Shown piece after piece: positions 52,378 through 62,852 of a stretch of DNA of 64,000 nt; position 1 is the stretch's first letter; the number at the start of each line of letters is the position of its first letter. Both the position numbers and the translations under genes were made by a program. This stretch comes from Flavobacterium endoglycinae. Lineage in GTDB: Bacteria; Bacteroidota; Bacteroidia; Flavobacteriales; Flavobacteriaceae. Location of the stretch: the NCBI RefSeq assembly GCF_017352115.1, contig NZ_CP071448.1:2007001-2071000 (forward strand), read 5' to 3'. The notes under the pieces are model-generated. The model was not told where the DNA came from, did not search any database, and saw nothing but the letters and a program-made list of their open reading frames with translations.

Positions 52378-52395
52378 TTTTAGTTTTACTTCGAA
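52378..52395. promoter_or_regulatory. 18-base element shared with susC (MFS side)
   Basis: Matches 51055-51072 at 17 of 18 bases. It lies 58-75 bases before the MFS start codon, shortly downstream of a weak -7-like box (TACTTTTA, 52357-52364). Confidence 0.5.
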
Positions 52396-52411
52396 AAAAA
52401 CAGTAAGTTTT

Positions 52412-52453
52412 GATAAGCAAAGCGCTTATCGTATAATTTTCAAATTACGATAA
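52412..52453. promoter_or_regulatory. Nested inverted repeats at the MFS start codon
   Basis: GATAAGC (52412-52418) pairs with GCTTATC (52424-52430). TTATCGTA (52426-52433) pairs with TACGATAA (52446-52453), which includes the A of the start codon. The two shapes share TTATC, so they are mutually exclusive in RNA; they could equally be DNA operators. Confidence 0.5.
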
Positions 52454-53808
52454 TGGAAAAGCGTAAATTAAGTTTCTGGGAAATTTGGAACATGAGTTTC
52501 GGTTTCTTGGGAATACAAATGGGGTTTGCACTTCAGAATGCAAATGCCAGCAGAATTCTTCAAATTTTTGGTGCCGATGTACACGAACTTTCATGGTTCT
52601 GGATTATTGCTCCCCTAATGGGATTAATAGTACAGCCTATTATTGGTCATTACAGCGATAAAACCTGGGGAAGATTCGGCAGACGAAAACCTTTCTTTTT
52701 AGTAGGAGCCGTTTTAGCTTCGGTAGGATTAATTTTAATGCCGCAAGCTAATATCTTCATTTCTGTTTTACCTGCGTTATGGGTTGGAGCCGGAATGTTA
52801 ATGATCATGGACGCTTCTTTTAACATTGCTATGGAACCTTTCCGCGCACTTGTTGGAGACAATTTAAGAACAGATCAGCGTACTGCAGGATTTAGTATCC
52901 AAACTTCATTAATTGGTTTTGGAGCCGTAATTGGTTCAGCACTTCCGTACATTTTAACGAAATATTTTGGTGTGCCAAACAGCACAGTTCCAGGAAGCGT
53001 TCCGTTAAATTTGACTTTATCATTTATCATTGGTGCCGCCATTTTAATAGGTTCAATCTTAGTAACCTTATTTACAACCAAAGAATATTCACCAGAAGAA
53101 CTGGCAAAATTTGAAGATCCTCAAAATGATGTGATTTCTGATTCTGAGGAAAAATCAAAAATCACAGACATCTTTACTGATTTTGCAAAAATGCCTGTCA
53201 CAATGCGTCAGCTTAGCTGGGTACAATTCTTTTCATGGTTTGGTTTATTCGGAATGTGGGTTTTTACCACTCCGGCTATTGCGCATCATATTTACGGATT
53301 ACCATTAAATGACACTTCAAGCCAGCAATATCAAGATGCTGGAGACTGGGTCGGAATTCTATTTGGTGTTTATAACTTAGTTTCTGCTATCGTCGCTTTG
53401 TTTTTCTTACCCTACATCGCTAAAAAAATCGGTCGAAAAGCAACTCATTCACTTTCATTAGTAATTGGAGGAATTGGTTTAATCTCCATTTATTTTATGC
53501 CAAATGAAGACTGGGTTGTATTACCAATGGTTTTAATTGGAGTTGCCTGGGCAAGTATTCTCGCTATGCCGTACGCCATTCTTGCAGGATCTATAACTCC
53601 TAAAAAAATGGGTGTTTATATGGGAATCTTCAACTTCTTCGTTGTTATTCCACAGATTGTAAATGCATTAATTGGAGGTCCAATCGTAAAATATCTTTAC
53701 AACGGAGATGCCATTTATGCTTTAGTTACAAGCGGTGTCAGCTTTTTGATTGCTGCTGCTTTAGTTTCTAAAGTAAAGGACGTAGACGACTTTTCTCAAA
53801 AATCATAA
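52453..53808 (+). CDS. MFS maltose/maltodextrin transporter (SLC45-like)
   Basis: Twelve-helix MFS protein whose N-terminus (LSFWEIWNMSFGFLGIQMGFALQNANASRIL) and loop motif GHYSDKTWGRFGRRKPF resemble the sucrose/maltose-type SLC45 and MalY carriers. The repeated motif KKIGRKATHS lies in the second half. It is first of an operon with beta-phosphoglucomutase and maltose phosphorylase, which strongly implies inner-membrane import of maltose or short maltodextrins. Two inverted repeats abut its start codon. The substrate is inferred from context. Confidence 0.9.
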   Translation: MEKRKLSFWEIWNMSFGFLGIQMGFALQNANASRILQIFGADVHELSWFWIIAPLMGLIVQPIIGHYSDKTWGRFGRRKPFFLVGAVLASVGLILMPQANIFISVLPALWVGAGMLMIMDASFNIAMEPFRALVGDNLRTDQRTAGFSIQTSLIGFGAVIGSALPYILTKYFGVPNSTVPGSVPLNLTLSFIIGAAILIGSILVTLFTTKEYSPEELAKFEDPQNDVISDSEEKSKITDIFTDFAKMPVTMRQLSWVQFFSWFGLFGMWVFTTPAIAHHIYGLPLNDTSSQQYQDAGDWVGILFGVYNLVSAIVALFFLPYIAKKIGRKATHSLSLVIGGIGLISIYFMPNEDWVVLPMVLIGVAWASILAMPYAILAGSITPKKMGVYMGIFNFFVVIPQIVNALIGGPIVKYLYNGDAIYALVTSGVSFLIAAALVSKVKDVDDFSQKS

Positions 53809-53830
53809 TTTAAGATAATTTCCCCCTAAG

Positions 53831-54487
53831 ATGAACAAAAAAGCATTTATATTCGACTTGGACGGCGTAATCGTTGACACCGCTAAATACCACTTTTTGG
53901 CGTGGCAAAAAATCGCTCAGTCATTAAATATAAACTTTACACACGAGGACAACGAACTTTTAAAAGGCGTAAGCCGAGTTCGCTCGTTGGATATTATACT
54001 TGGATTAGGCAATGTTCAAGCTTCGCAAGAAGACAAAGACAAATGGCTGATTCAAAAAAACGAAGATTACTTATCTTATTTAGTAGACATGGATGAAAGT
54101 GAGATTCTTCCAGGAGTTTTAAAAATTCTAAAACTATTAAAAGAGAAAGATCAAGGAATTGCATTAGGTTCTGCCAGTAAAAATGCAAGACCAATTTTAG
54201 AAAAAACAGGCATCATCTCTTACTTCGATGTTATTGTTGACGGAAACGACGTTACCAATGCAAAACCAGATCCTGAAGTTTTCTTAAAAGCGGCTCAATC
54301 GTTAAACATTGATCCAAAAAATTCAATTGTATTTGAAGATTCTGTTGCCGGAATTCAGGCAGCAAATATCGCAGAAATGGTAAGTGTTGGAATTGGTGAG
54401 GAAACAATTTTACATGAAGCTGATCATATTTTTAAAGATTTCACCTTTATGGAAGAAAGCTTTATAGAATCATTGATCAACAAATAA
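53831..54487 (+). CDS. pgmB: Beta-phosphoglucomutase
   Basis: HAD-superfamily enzyme that converts beta-glucose-1-phosphate to glucose-6-phosphate. The catalytic pair Asp9/Asp11 lies in AFIFDLDGVIVDT, the cap with its substrate contact in LLKGVSRVRSLDIIL, the second HAD motif in IALGSASKNA, the third Lys in NAKPDPEVFLKAA and the metal Asp in VFEDSVAGIQAA. It is 22 bases after the transporter gene and 55 before the maltose phosphorylase gene, whose product is its substrate. Confidence 0.96.
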   Translation: MNKKAFIFDLDGVIVDTAKYHFLAWQKIAQSLNINFTHEDNELLKGVSRVRSLDIILGLGNVQASQEDKDKWLIQKNEDYLSYLVDMDESEILPGVLKILKLLKEKDQGIALGSASKNARPILEKTGIISYFDVIVDGNDVTNAKPDPEVFLKAAQSLNIDPKNSIVFEDSVAGIQAANIAEMVSVGIGEETILHEADHIFKDFTFMEESFIESLINK

Positions 54488-54542
54488 AAAAATTAATCAA
54501 TCAATCATAATCAATCAATCACAAAAAACACTGTAAAAACAA

Positions 54543-56846
54543 ATGAATCAAGATTATATAAAACCAGACAATTGGTCCATAATAGAAGAAGGATTTGATG
54601 TCGAGAGAGTAAAATCGTCTGAAAGTCTTTTTAGTATCGGAAACGGTGCTATGGGACAGCGTGCGAATTTTGAAGAAACATATTCTGGCGAAACTTTCCA
54701 AGGAAGTTACATTGCAGGTATTTATTATCCAGACAAAACAAAAGTGGGCTGGTGGAAAAACGGTTATCCGAAGTATTTCGCCAAAGTTTTAAATGCTCCA
54801 AATTGGATTGGAATTGATATTGAAATCAACGAAGAAAATCTTGATTTACACAATTGTACCGAAGTTAGAAATTTCCGCAGAGAATTGAATATGAAAGAAG
54901 GATGGTACAATCGTTCTTTTGAAGCTGTTCTTAAAAACGGAACTGAAATCGCAGTAAATATCCGTCGTTTTCTTTCCTTAGATTTAGACGAAGCCGGAGT
55001 AATCAAATACGATATTACACCTTTAAATAAAGATGCAAAAATCGTTTACAAACCATATATCGATGCTGGTGTAACCAATGAAGATGCCAACTGGGAAGAA
55101 AAATTCTGGGAACCGCTTGAAGTTAAAAAAGGTACAAATGAAGCTTTTGTAACCGCTCAAACTTTCAAAACGCATTTTAAGGTTACGACTTTCATGCACA
55201 ATACGATTTTGGCAAATGGTGAAGATGCGCATATTTCACCTTCAACAATCGATTCAACAACGGATAAAGTTCAGTACACTTACGGAACTATTATTGCAAA
55301 AGGACAAACCTCAACAATTCAGAAAATTGGAGGCTATACGGTTTCTTTAAACCACGAAAATACTTTAGCCGGAGCAGAAAAAGTAATTAAATCTGCTGTC
55401 GCTTTAGGTTACGAAACGCTGCTTCAAAACCAAATTGATGCTTGGGCAAAAATTTGGGAAATGTCAGATATCACAATTGAAGGTGATGTTAAAGCACAAC
55501 AGGGAATTCGTTTCAACATTTTCCAATTGAACCAAACGTATTCAGGAAAAGACAGCCGATTAAATATTGGTCCAAAAGGATTTACCGGAGAAAAATACGG
55601 CGGATCTACTTATTGGGACACTGAGGCATATTGTATTCCGTTTTACATGGCTACAAAAGATCAGCAAGTGGCAAGAAACTTATTGACGTATCGTTACAAC
55701 CAATTGGATAAAGCGATTGAAAACGCGAAAGACAATTTAGGTTTCAAAAACGGTGCTGCTTTATATCCAATGGTGACCATGAATGGTGAAGAATGCCACA
55801 ACGAATGGGAAATTACACACGAAGAAATTCATAGAAACGGAGCGATTGCTTTTGCCATTTACAACTATTACCGTTACACGGGAGATTACTCTTATATTCC
55901 CGAAAAAGGTTTAGAAGTTTTAATCGGAATTGCGCGTTTCTGGCATCAGAGAGCTTCTTTTTCTAATGAAAAAAATCAATATGTAATTCTTGGAGTTACG
56001 GGTCCAAACGAATACGAAAACAACATCAACAATAATTTTTACACCAATTATATTGCAAAATGGTGTATTGATTTTGCTTCGGAACAAATTGAAAAAGTCG
56101 CTTCAGAATATCCTGCAGATCACAAAAGAGTGATGGAGAAAGTTACTCTTTCATCAGCAGAAATTCAAAAATGGAAAAAAGTGGCAGACAATATGTACTT
56201 TCCAGTTTCTGAAAAACTTGGAATCTATTTACAGCAAGATGGTTTCTTAGACAAAGAATTAGTTCCTGTAAAAGATTTAGATAAATCACAGCGTCCTATT
56301 AATCAAAAATGGTCTTGGGATCGTGTGTTACGTTCGCCATACATTAAACAAGCCGACGTTTTGCAAGGTTTCTATTTCTTTGAAGATCATTTTTCGAAAG
56401 AAGAATTAAAACGCAATTTCGAATTTTACGAATCATTTACAGTTCACGAAAGTTCGCTTTCGCCTTGTGTGCACTCAATTCAAGCTGCAGCTTTAGATAA
56501 AATGGATATGGCATATACCTTTTATCTAAGAACATCTCGTTTGGATTTGGATGATTATAATAAAGAGGTTGAAGAAGGTTGTCATATCACATCAATGGCC
56601 GGCACATGGATGAGTATCGTGGAAGGCTTTGGAGGAATGCGCGTGAAAAATGACCAGCTTCATTTCTCACCAAAAATTCCAAAAGAATGGAAAGGGTATT
56701 CGTTTAAAATCAATTTCAGAAATCAAATTTTGAAAGTTGCTGTAAATCACAACGAAACCACTTTTACTGTAGACGGCGATCAGGATTTAACAATTGTAGT
56801 GAATGGAAAACCACAAACAATAAGTAAATTCGCTCAAATAAATTAA
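54543..56846 (+). CDS. GH65 maltose phosphorylase
   Basis: Splits maltose with phosphate into glucose and beta-glucose-1-phosphate in the cytoplasm (no signal peptide). N-terminal beta-sandwich (about 1-270), then an (alpha/alpha)6 barrel. The general acid is Glu490 in GVTGPNEYENNINNNFYTN, and phosphate contacts are expected in the HESSLSPCVHS segment. FNIFQLNQTY, KGFTGEKYGGSTYWDTEAY and GFYFFEDHF are family blocks. Length 767 fits maltose phosphorylases. The neighbouring pgmB supports maltose rather than trehalose or kojibiose as substrate, although those remain possible. Confidence 0.94.
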   Translation: MNQDYIKPDNWSIIEEGFDVERVKSSESLFSIGNGAMGQRANFEETYSGETFQGSYIAGIYYPDKTKVGWWKNGYPKYFAKVLNAPNWIGIDIEINEENLDLHNCTEVRNFRRELNMKEGWYNRSFEAVLKNGTEIAVNIRRFLSLDLDEAGVIKYDITPLNKDAKIVYKPYIDAGVTNEDANWEEKFWEPLEVKKGTNEAFVTAQTFKTHFKVTTFMHNTILANGEDAHISPSTIDSTTDKVQYTYGTIIAKGQTSTIQKIGGYTVSLNHENTLAGAEKVIKSAVALGYETLLQNQIDAWAKIWEMSDITIEGDVKAQQGIRFNIFQLNQTYSGKDSRLNIGPKGFTGEKYGGSTYWDTEAYCIPFYMATKDQQVARNLLTYRYNQLDKAIENAKDNLGFKNGAALYPMVTMNGEECHNEWEITHEEIHRNGAIAFAIYNYYRYTGDYSYIPEKGLEVLIGIARFWHQRASFSNEKNQYVILGVTGPNEYENNINNNFYTNYIAKWCIDFASEQIEKVASEYPADHKRVMEKVTLSSAEIQKWKKVADNMYFPVSEKLGIYLQQDGFLDKELVPVKDLDKSQRPINQKWSWDRVLRSPYIKQADVLQGFYFFEDHFSKEELKRNFEFYESFTVHESSLSPCVHSIQAAALDKMDMAYTFYLRTSRLDLDDYNKEVEEGCHITSMAGTWMSIVEGFGGMRVKNDQLHFSPKIPKEWKGYSFKINFRNQILKVAVNHNETTFTVDGDQDLTIVVNGKPQTISKFAQIN

Positions 56847-56860
56847 ATTACATACTCTAA

Positions 56861-58987
<2,127 letters not shown>

Positions 58988-58994
58988 CACTTTA

Positions 58995-59033
58995 AAGGCA
59001 AGTAATTTCCCCCAAGATTACTTGTCTTTTTTT
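58995..59033 (+). terminator. Terminator after the GH97 gene
   Basis: AAGGCAAGTAAT (58995-59006) pairs with ATTACTTGTCTT (59017-59028; one G-T wobble), followed by T residues. It ends the MFS-pgmB-GH65-GH97 operon. Confidence 0.9.
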
Positions 59034-59169
59034 AATCTGATATATTTTGAAAACCTTACAGGAAAACTGAATATGAGAAATACCATATAAACATCAAATT
59101 AATCACATTAAATAAGAAAAAACTTATTTTTAATTAAATTTGTTTATCTAAGAATTTAAAATTAATATA

Positions 59170-59619
59170 ATGGAAGAAAAAGATAAGCAGAGACAGCAAT
59201 TCGAAGACTATTCGTTTGAAGTAGTCGACAAATTATTTAAAATCTATGATGGTAAAATAGAAGCAATGCCAGAAAATGAAAGAGATGTTGTTCTTATTTG
59301 GCGCTTAGAAGCCGACATGTACAATGGCGGTTTTGTTCAATATTTCTGTAATTGGGGTTTTAATAATTTTGAAGATACCCAAAAAGTACTTGCAAAAATA
59401 AATGCCAAACAATCTTTAAATATCATTACAGAATGTGAACAAATTATTTCTGTTTTACAAGATGACGATCGGATTGAAGCATTATGGGATATTCCAAAAT
59501 ATCTCCCAGAGTACCTTAGTGAAGAACAAGATGCAAGGTTAGAAGAATTGGATGAAATGTATTGGAAAAATTTGGATGATATATTGTTAATAGGGTATAA
59601 CTATTACTTAAAAAAGTAA
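59170..59619 (+). CDS. DUF4375 family protein
   Basis: A 149-residue acidic, helical, cytoplasmic protein with the DUF4375 (DMP19-like) pattern: WRLEADMYNGGFVQYFCNWG and a downstream ALWDIPKYLPEYL. Proteins with this fold appear in toxin-immunity and cell-contact gene neighbourhoods, but their biochemical role is not settled. It lies after the GH97 terminator with its own -7-like box (TAAATTTG, 59135-59142), so it is not part of the starch operon. No toxin gene is visible beside it. Confidence 0.85.
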   Translation: MEEKDKQRQQFEDYSFEVVDKLFKIYDGKIEAMPENERDVVLIWRLEADMYNGGFVQYFCNWGFNNFEDTQKVLAKINAKQSLNIITECEQIISVLQDDDRIEALWDIPKYLPEYLSEEQDARLEELDEMYWKNLDDILLIGYNYYLKK

Positions 59620-59820
59620 CTAAAAAAAGCCATGAAAAAATAAATTAGGCAAAACAAAAAACATAAACATTAATTTAAAAATTAGTCTTAAGAATCAAAT
59701 TATCCATCTAAGAAACTTTATGATTATTTTAATGTAGGAAAAAACACATTATTTTACTTTTAATTTAAATTTGCTCAAGATTTCGAAAGTCGAAATTCAA
59801 CAATTACAAATTAATATAAA

Positions 59821-60666
59821 ATGAAAAATATTATAGGTTTCCTTTTAGCATCCTTACTGATTTCATGCCAACAAAAGAATGAGCAAATTGTTAAAGTAAA
59901 TAATCAAAATCAAGTTCAAATTCAGAATAAAAAATCAAATGAACTAGACGAAATTCCTGCAGATAAAGCATTTTTTTCGGTTTATGATCTATCAAAGAAA
60001 ACAACTGCCATTGTAGTGAATCTGAATGACAAAAACACTTATAATGGAGCAATGTTTAATAAGGTTTTCAACGAAGTAAGCACAAAAGATTCTATATACA
60101 AATTTATAGAAGATCCTACTGCTGTTAGAAATCAAAACCTTGAATACTATGATACATTAGGAGTTTACAAACTGACAAAAAACAAATCATTAGAAAATCA
60201 GATTAAAAAAATCATTCAACCTAGCTATTATGTTTATGGCACAAAAGGATTTTCAAAAATCAATATAAAAAACGTTGTTTATGCAATTGACGAATGCTTT
60301 ACAAATATTATTGCTTTTCCAATTGAGAATTTTGACACCACTAAAAACGGAAAGCCAATTTTTTGTTCCTCAAAATTATTAGCAATAGAATACAGAAAAA
60401 ATTACTCTGATATTGAGAAAAAAGTACAAGAATACGACGAAAAAGAAAATAAAAAACTAGATTATAAAGATGATATTAAAACGAAAATATTTGCAAATAT
60501 TGGAGACGCTTATTTTTCGTATAATGATGATTTTGTCTGGGGAAAAGATTTTGAAAAAAGGAAATCTAAATTTCCTAAAAGAACAATATATATTGTAAAA
60601 AAGGATAAACCTATAAATAAATTCTGGCTCAATGGTTTAGACTTGCTCGGAATCAATTGTATTTAA
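59821..60666 (+). CDS. Hypothetical lipoprotein, 281 aa
   Basis: Lipobox LLISC (Cys16), a Gln/Asn/Lys-rich linker (about 18-45), then a globular, Lys-rich, mixed alpha/beta domain with no recognised motif (FFSVYDLSKKTTAIVVNLND, ending WLNGLDLLGINCI). A TAAATTTG box at 59766-59773 suggests its own promoter, and a terminator at 60668-60690 closes it. With the DUF4375 gene it forms an island inside the starch locus. Family not recognised. Confidence 0.75.
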   Translation: MKNIIGFLLASLLISCQQKNEQIVKVNNQNQVQIQNKKSNELDEIPADKAFFSVYDLSKKTTAIVVNLNDKNTYNGAMFNKVFNEVSTKDSIYKFIEDPTAVRNQNLEYYDTLGVYKLTKNKSLENQIKKIIQPSYYVYGTKGFSKINIKNVVYAIDECFTNIIAFPIENFDTTKNGKPIFCSSKLLAIEYRKNYSDIEKKVQEYDEKENKKLDYKDDIKTKIFANIGDAYFSYNDDFVWGKDFEKRKSKFPKRTIYIVKKDKPINKFWLNGLDLLGINCI

Positions 60667-60667
60667 T

Positions 60668-60690
60668 AAAAGAGCTTATTAGCTTTTTTA
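60668..60690 (+). terminator. Terminator after the 281-aa lipoprotein gene
   Basis: AAAAGAGCT (60668-60676 region) pairs with AGCTTTTTT (60681-60689 region) with one G-T pair, and T residues follow. Confidence 0.7.
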
Positions 60691-60714
60691 ATTACACTAT
60701 CAAACCAAATTACT

Positions 60715-62595
60715 ATGAAACCTTTAAAAACAAAATTTCTAAAAATAAGTTTTTGTACAATAAAAACAGCAATTATTGTATTATTATTTTCCGCTTCCGC
60801 GAAAGCGCAAATCCAAAAAGTAGAACCACCTTTCTGGTACGCAGGAATGAAAAATTCGGAACTGCAGATTATGTTCTACGGAAAGAACATTTCGCAATAT
60901 GAAGCTTCGGTTTCCAACAATGTTGCAATTAAAAATGTCGAAAAAACAGAAAACCCAAACTATCTTTTTGTAACGATTGATACGAAAGATGTAAAAGCTT
61001 CTGAATTGATTTTTTCTTTTAAAAACAATAACAAAGTTGCTTTTAAACAAAAATATACGCTTAAAGAAAGAAGAACCAATTCTGCTGATAGAAAAAGTTA
61101 CGATGCATCTGATTTAATTTACTTAATCATGCCAGATCGTTTTGCTAACGGGAATCCAAAAAATGACAGCGATCCTTCTTTAACTGAAAAAGCAAACCGT
61201 CAAGATCCAAGCGGACGTCACGGCGGCGATATCGAGGGAATCATCAAAAACTTAGATTATATTTCGGCTCTTGGTGCAACAACAATCTGGAGCACGCCAC
61301 TATGCGAAGACAACGACAAACAGCATTCGTACCACACCTACGGACAATCTGATGTTTACAGAATTGATCCGCGTTACGGAACAAATGAAGATTATGTTCG
61401 CCTATCTTCTGAAATGCATAAAAAAGACATGAAACTGGTTATGGATTATGTAACCAATCACTGGGGAATTACGCACTGGATGGTGAAAGATTTGCCAACA
61501 AAATCATGGCTGAACCAATTTGAAAATTACACTCAAACACACCACAGACGTGAAGTAATTACAGATATCCATGCTTCAAAAATCGATCAGGAAGTTTGTA
61601 TTGATGGCTGGTTTGTTCCTTCAATGCCGGATTTAAATTTAAGAAATCCGCTTGTTGCCAAATATTTAACTCAAAATGCCATTTGGTGGATTGAATACGC
61701 AAATTTGGATGGTTTCCGTGTAGACACTTATAATTATTCGGATAAAACGGCAATGGCAAATTGGGCAAAAGCAATTACAGACGAATATCCGAATTTTAAT
61801 ATTGTGGGGGAAATCTGGATGCACAATCAGGCAAATTTAGCTTTTTGGCAAAAAGACAGTAAAATTGGAGCAATCGAAAACTACAATTCAAACCTTCCAT
61901 CTGTAATGGATTTTACGCTTCAAAGCCAAATTACTTCTGCTTTCAACGAAAATGAACCAAGCTGGGACAACGGATTGATCAAATTCTACAACAATTTTGC
62001 AATGGATTTTTTATATCCAAACCCGAACAACATTTTAGTTTTTGCCGAAAACCACGATACAGATCGTATGAATCATAATTTCAAATACGATTTACCAAAG
62101 TACAAACTGGCAATGACTTTACTAGCTACAGTTCGCGGAATCCCGCAGATTTATTACGGCTCAGAAATTGGAATGGGCGGTGATAAAGGCAAAGGCGGAG
62201 ATGCCGATATTCGTCAGGATTTCCCAGGCGGATGGGCTGGCGACAAAAACAACGCTTTTACAAAAGAAGGAAGAACTCCAGAACAAGCGGCGTTTTTTGA
62301 TTTCAGTTCAAAATTATTCAGATGGAGAAAAACAAACGAAGCAGTTCATTTCGGAAAAATGACACATTATATTCCTGAAAATAATACCTATGTATATTTC
62401 AGATATACCGATGCTAAAACCGTTATGGTCGTATTCAATAATAATGCAAAAGAGCAAGTTGTAAAAACAAGCCGTTTCAAAGAAAGCATCAAAAACTTCA
62501 AATCAGGAAAAGATGTTATTACAGGAAAAACATTCGATTTAGCTTCTGAAATTACGCTCGAACCAAAATCAGCTCTGGTTTTAGAATTGGAATAA
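60715..62595 (+). CDS. susA: SusA-like GH13 neopullulanase/maltodextrinase
   Basis: A long basic leader followed by a hydrophobic core and SAKAQ cleavage site (about residue 32) sends the protein to the periplasm. An N-terminal beta domain of the cyclomaltodextrinase type (about 35-120) precedes the GH13 barrel (DLIYLIMPDRFANGNPKND). The catalytic triad is Asp337 in GFRVDTYNYSD, Glu366 in VGEIWMHNQ and Asp448 in FAENHDTDRM. It should cut alpha-1,4 bonds of imported maltooligosaccharides or pullulan. The start could instead be an internal Met, but the given start supplies the whole signal peptide. Confidence 0.93.
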   Translation: MKPLKTKFLKISFCTIKTAIIVLLFSASAKAQIQKVEPPFWYAGMKNSELQIMFYGKNISQYEASVSNNVAIKNVEKTENPNYLFVTIDTKDVKASELIFSFKNNNKVAFKQKYTLKERRTNSADRKSYDASDLIYLIMPDRFANGNPKNDSDPSLTEKANRQDPSGRHGGDIEGIIKNLDYISALGATTIWSTPLCEDNDKQHSYHTYGQSDVYRIDPRYGTNEDYVRLSSEMHKKDMKLVMDYVTNHWGITHWMVKDLPTKSWLNQFENYTQTHHRREVITDIHASKIDQEVCIDGWFVPSMPDLNLRNPLVAKYLTQNAIWWIEYANLDGFRVDTYNYSDKTAMANWAKAITDEYPNFNIVGEIWMHNQANLAFWQKDSKIGAIENYNSNLPSVMDFTLQSQITSAFNENEPSWDNGLIKFYNNFAMDFLYPNPNNILVFAENHDTDRMNHNFKYDLPKYKLAMTLLATVRGIPQIYYGSEIGMGGDKGKGGDADIRQDFPGGWAGDKNNAFTKEGRTPEQAAFFDFSSKLFRWRKTNEAVHFGKMTHYIPENNTYVYFRYTDAKTVMVVFNNNAKEQVVKTSRFKESIKNFKSGKDVITGKTFDLASEITLEPKSALVLELE

Positions 62596-62607
62596 AACTT
62601 TATTTAA

Positions 62608-62758
62608 ACACGTAGAAACATAGATTTTCCAGCTCAACAAAAGGCGTTTCACTTATTTTAAATAAACATAGTTTTTAGTATTTAAGCTATGTGTTAATGA
62701 TTGAAATCATTTTCTTTAAATCTTTTCAAGACAAAGTAAAGCCTATGATTCTATGTGC
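62608..62758. repeat. Intergenic inverted repeat of the ACATAG type
   Basis: ACACGTAGAAACATAG (62608-62623) and CTATGATTCTATGTGC (62743-62758) are inverted repeats (13 of 16). An inner pair AACATAG/CTATGTGTT lies at 62665-62695. After it comes a short direct repeat AATTCGTG-AATTCGTG (62818-62832). This resembles the interspersed intergenic repeats of Flavobacterium and contains no gene. Confidence 0.6.
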
Positions 62759-62852
62759 TCAAAAATATTTTCAGCTACAAATTCAAGTTTTTTATCCCAA
62801 AAATGGTCAAAAAATAATTCGTGAATTCGTGGCGGAAATTTATAGCCATGTT

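Noticed and set aside
60657-60902. 81-codon plus-strand frame before the SusA-like gene
   Set aside because: It overlaps the signal peptide region of the SusA-like gene in another frame and includes the terminator at 60668-60690.
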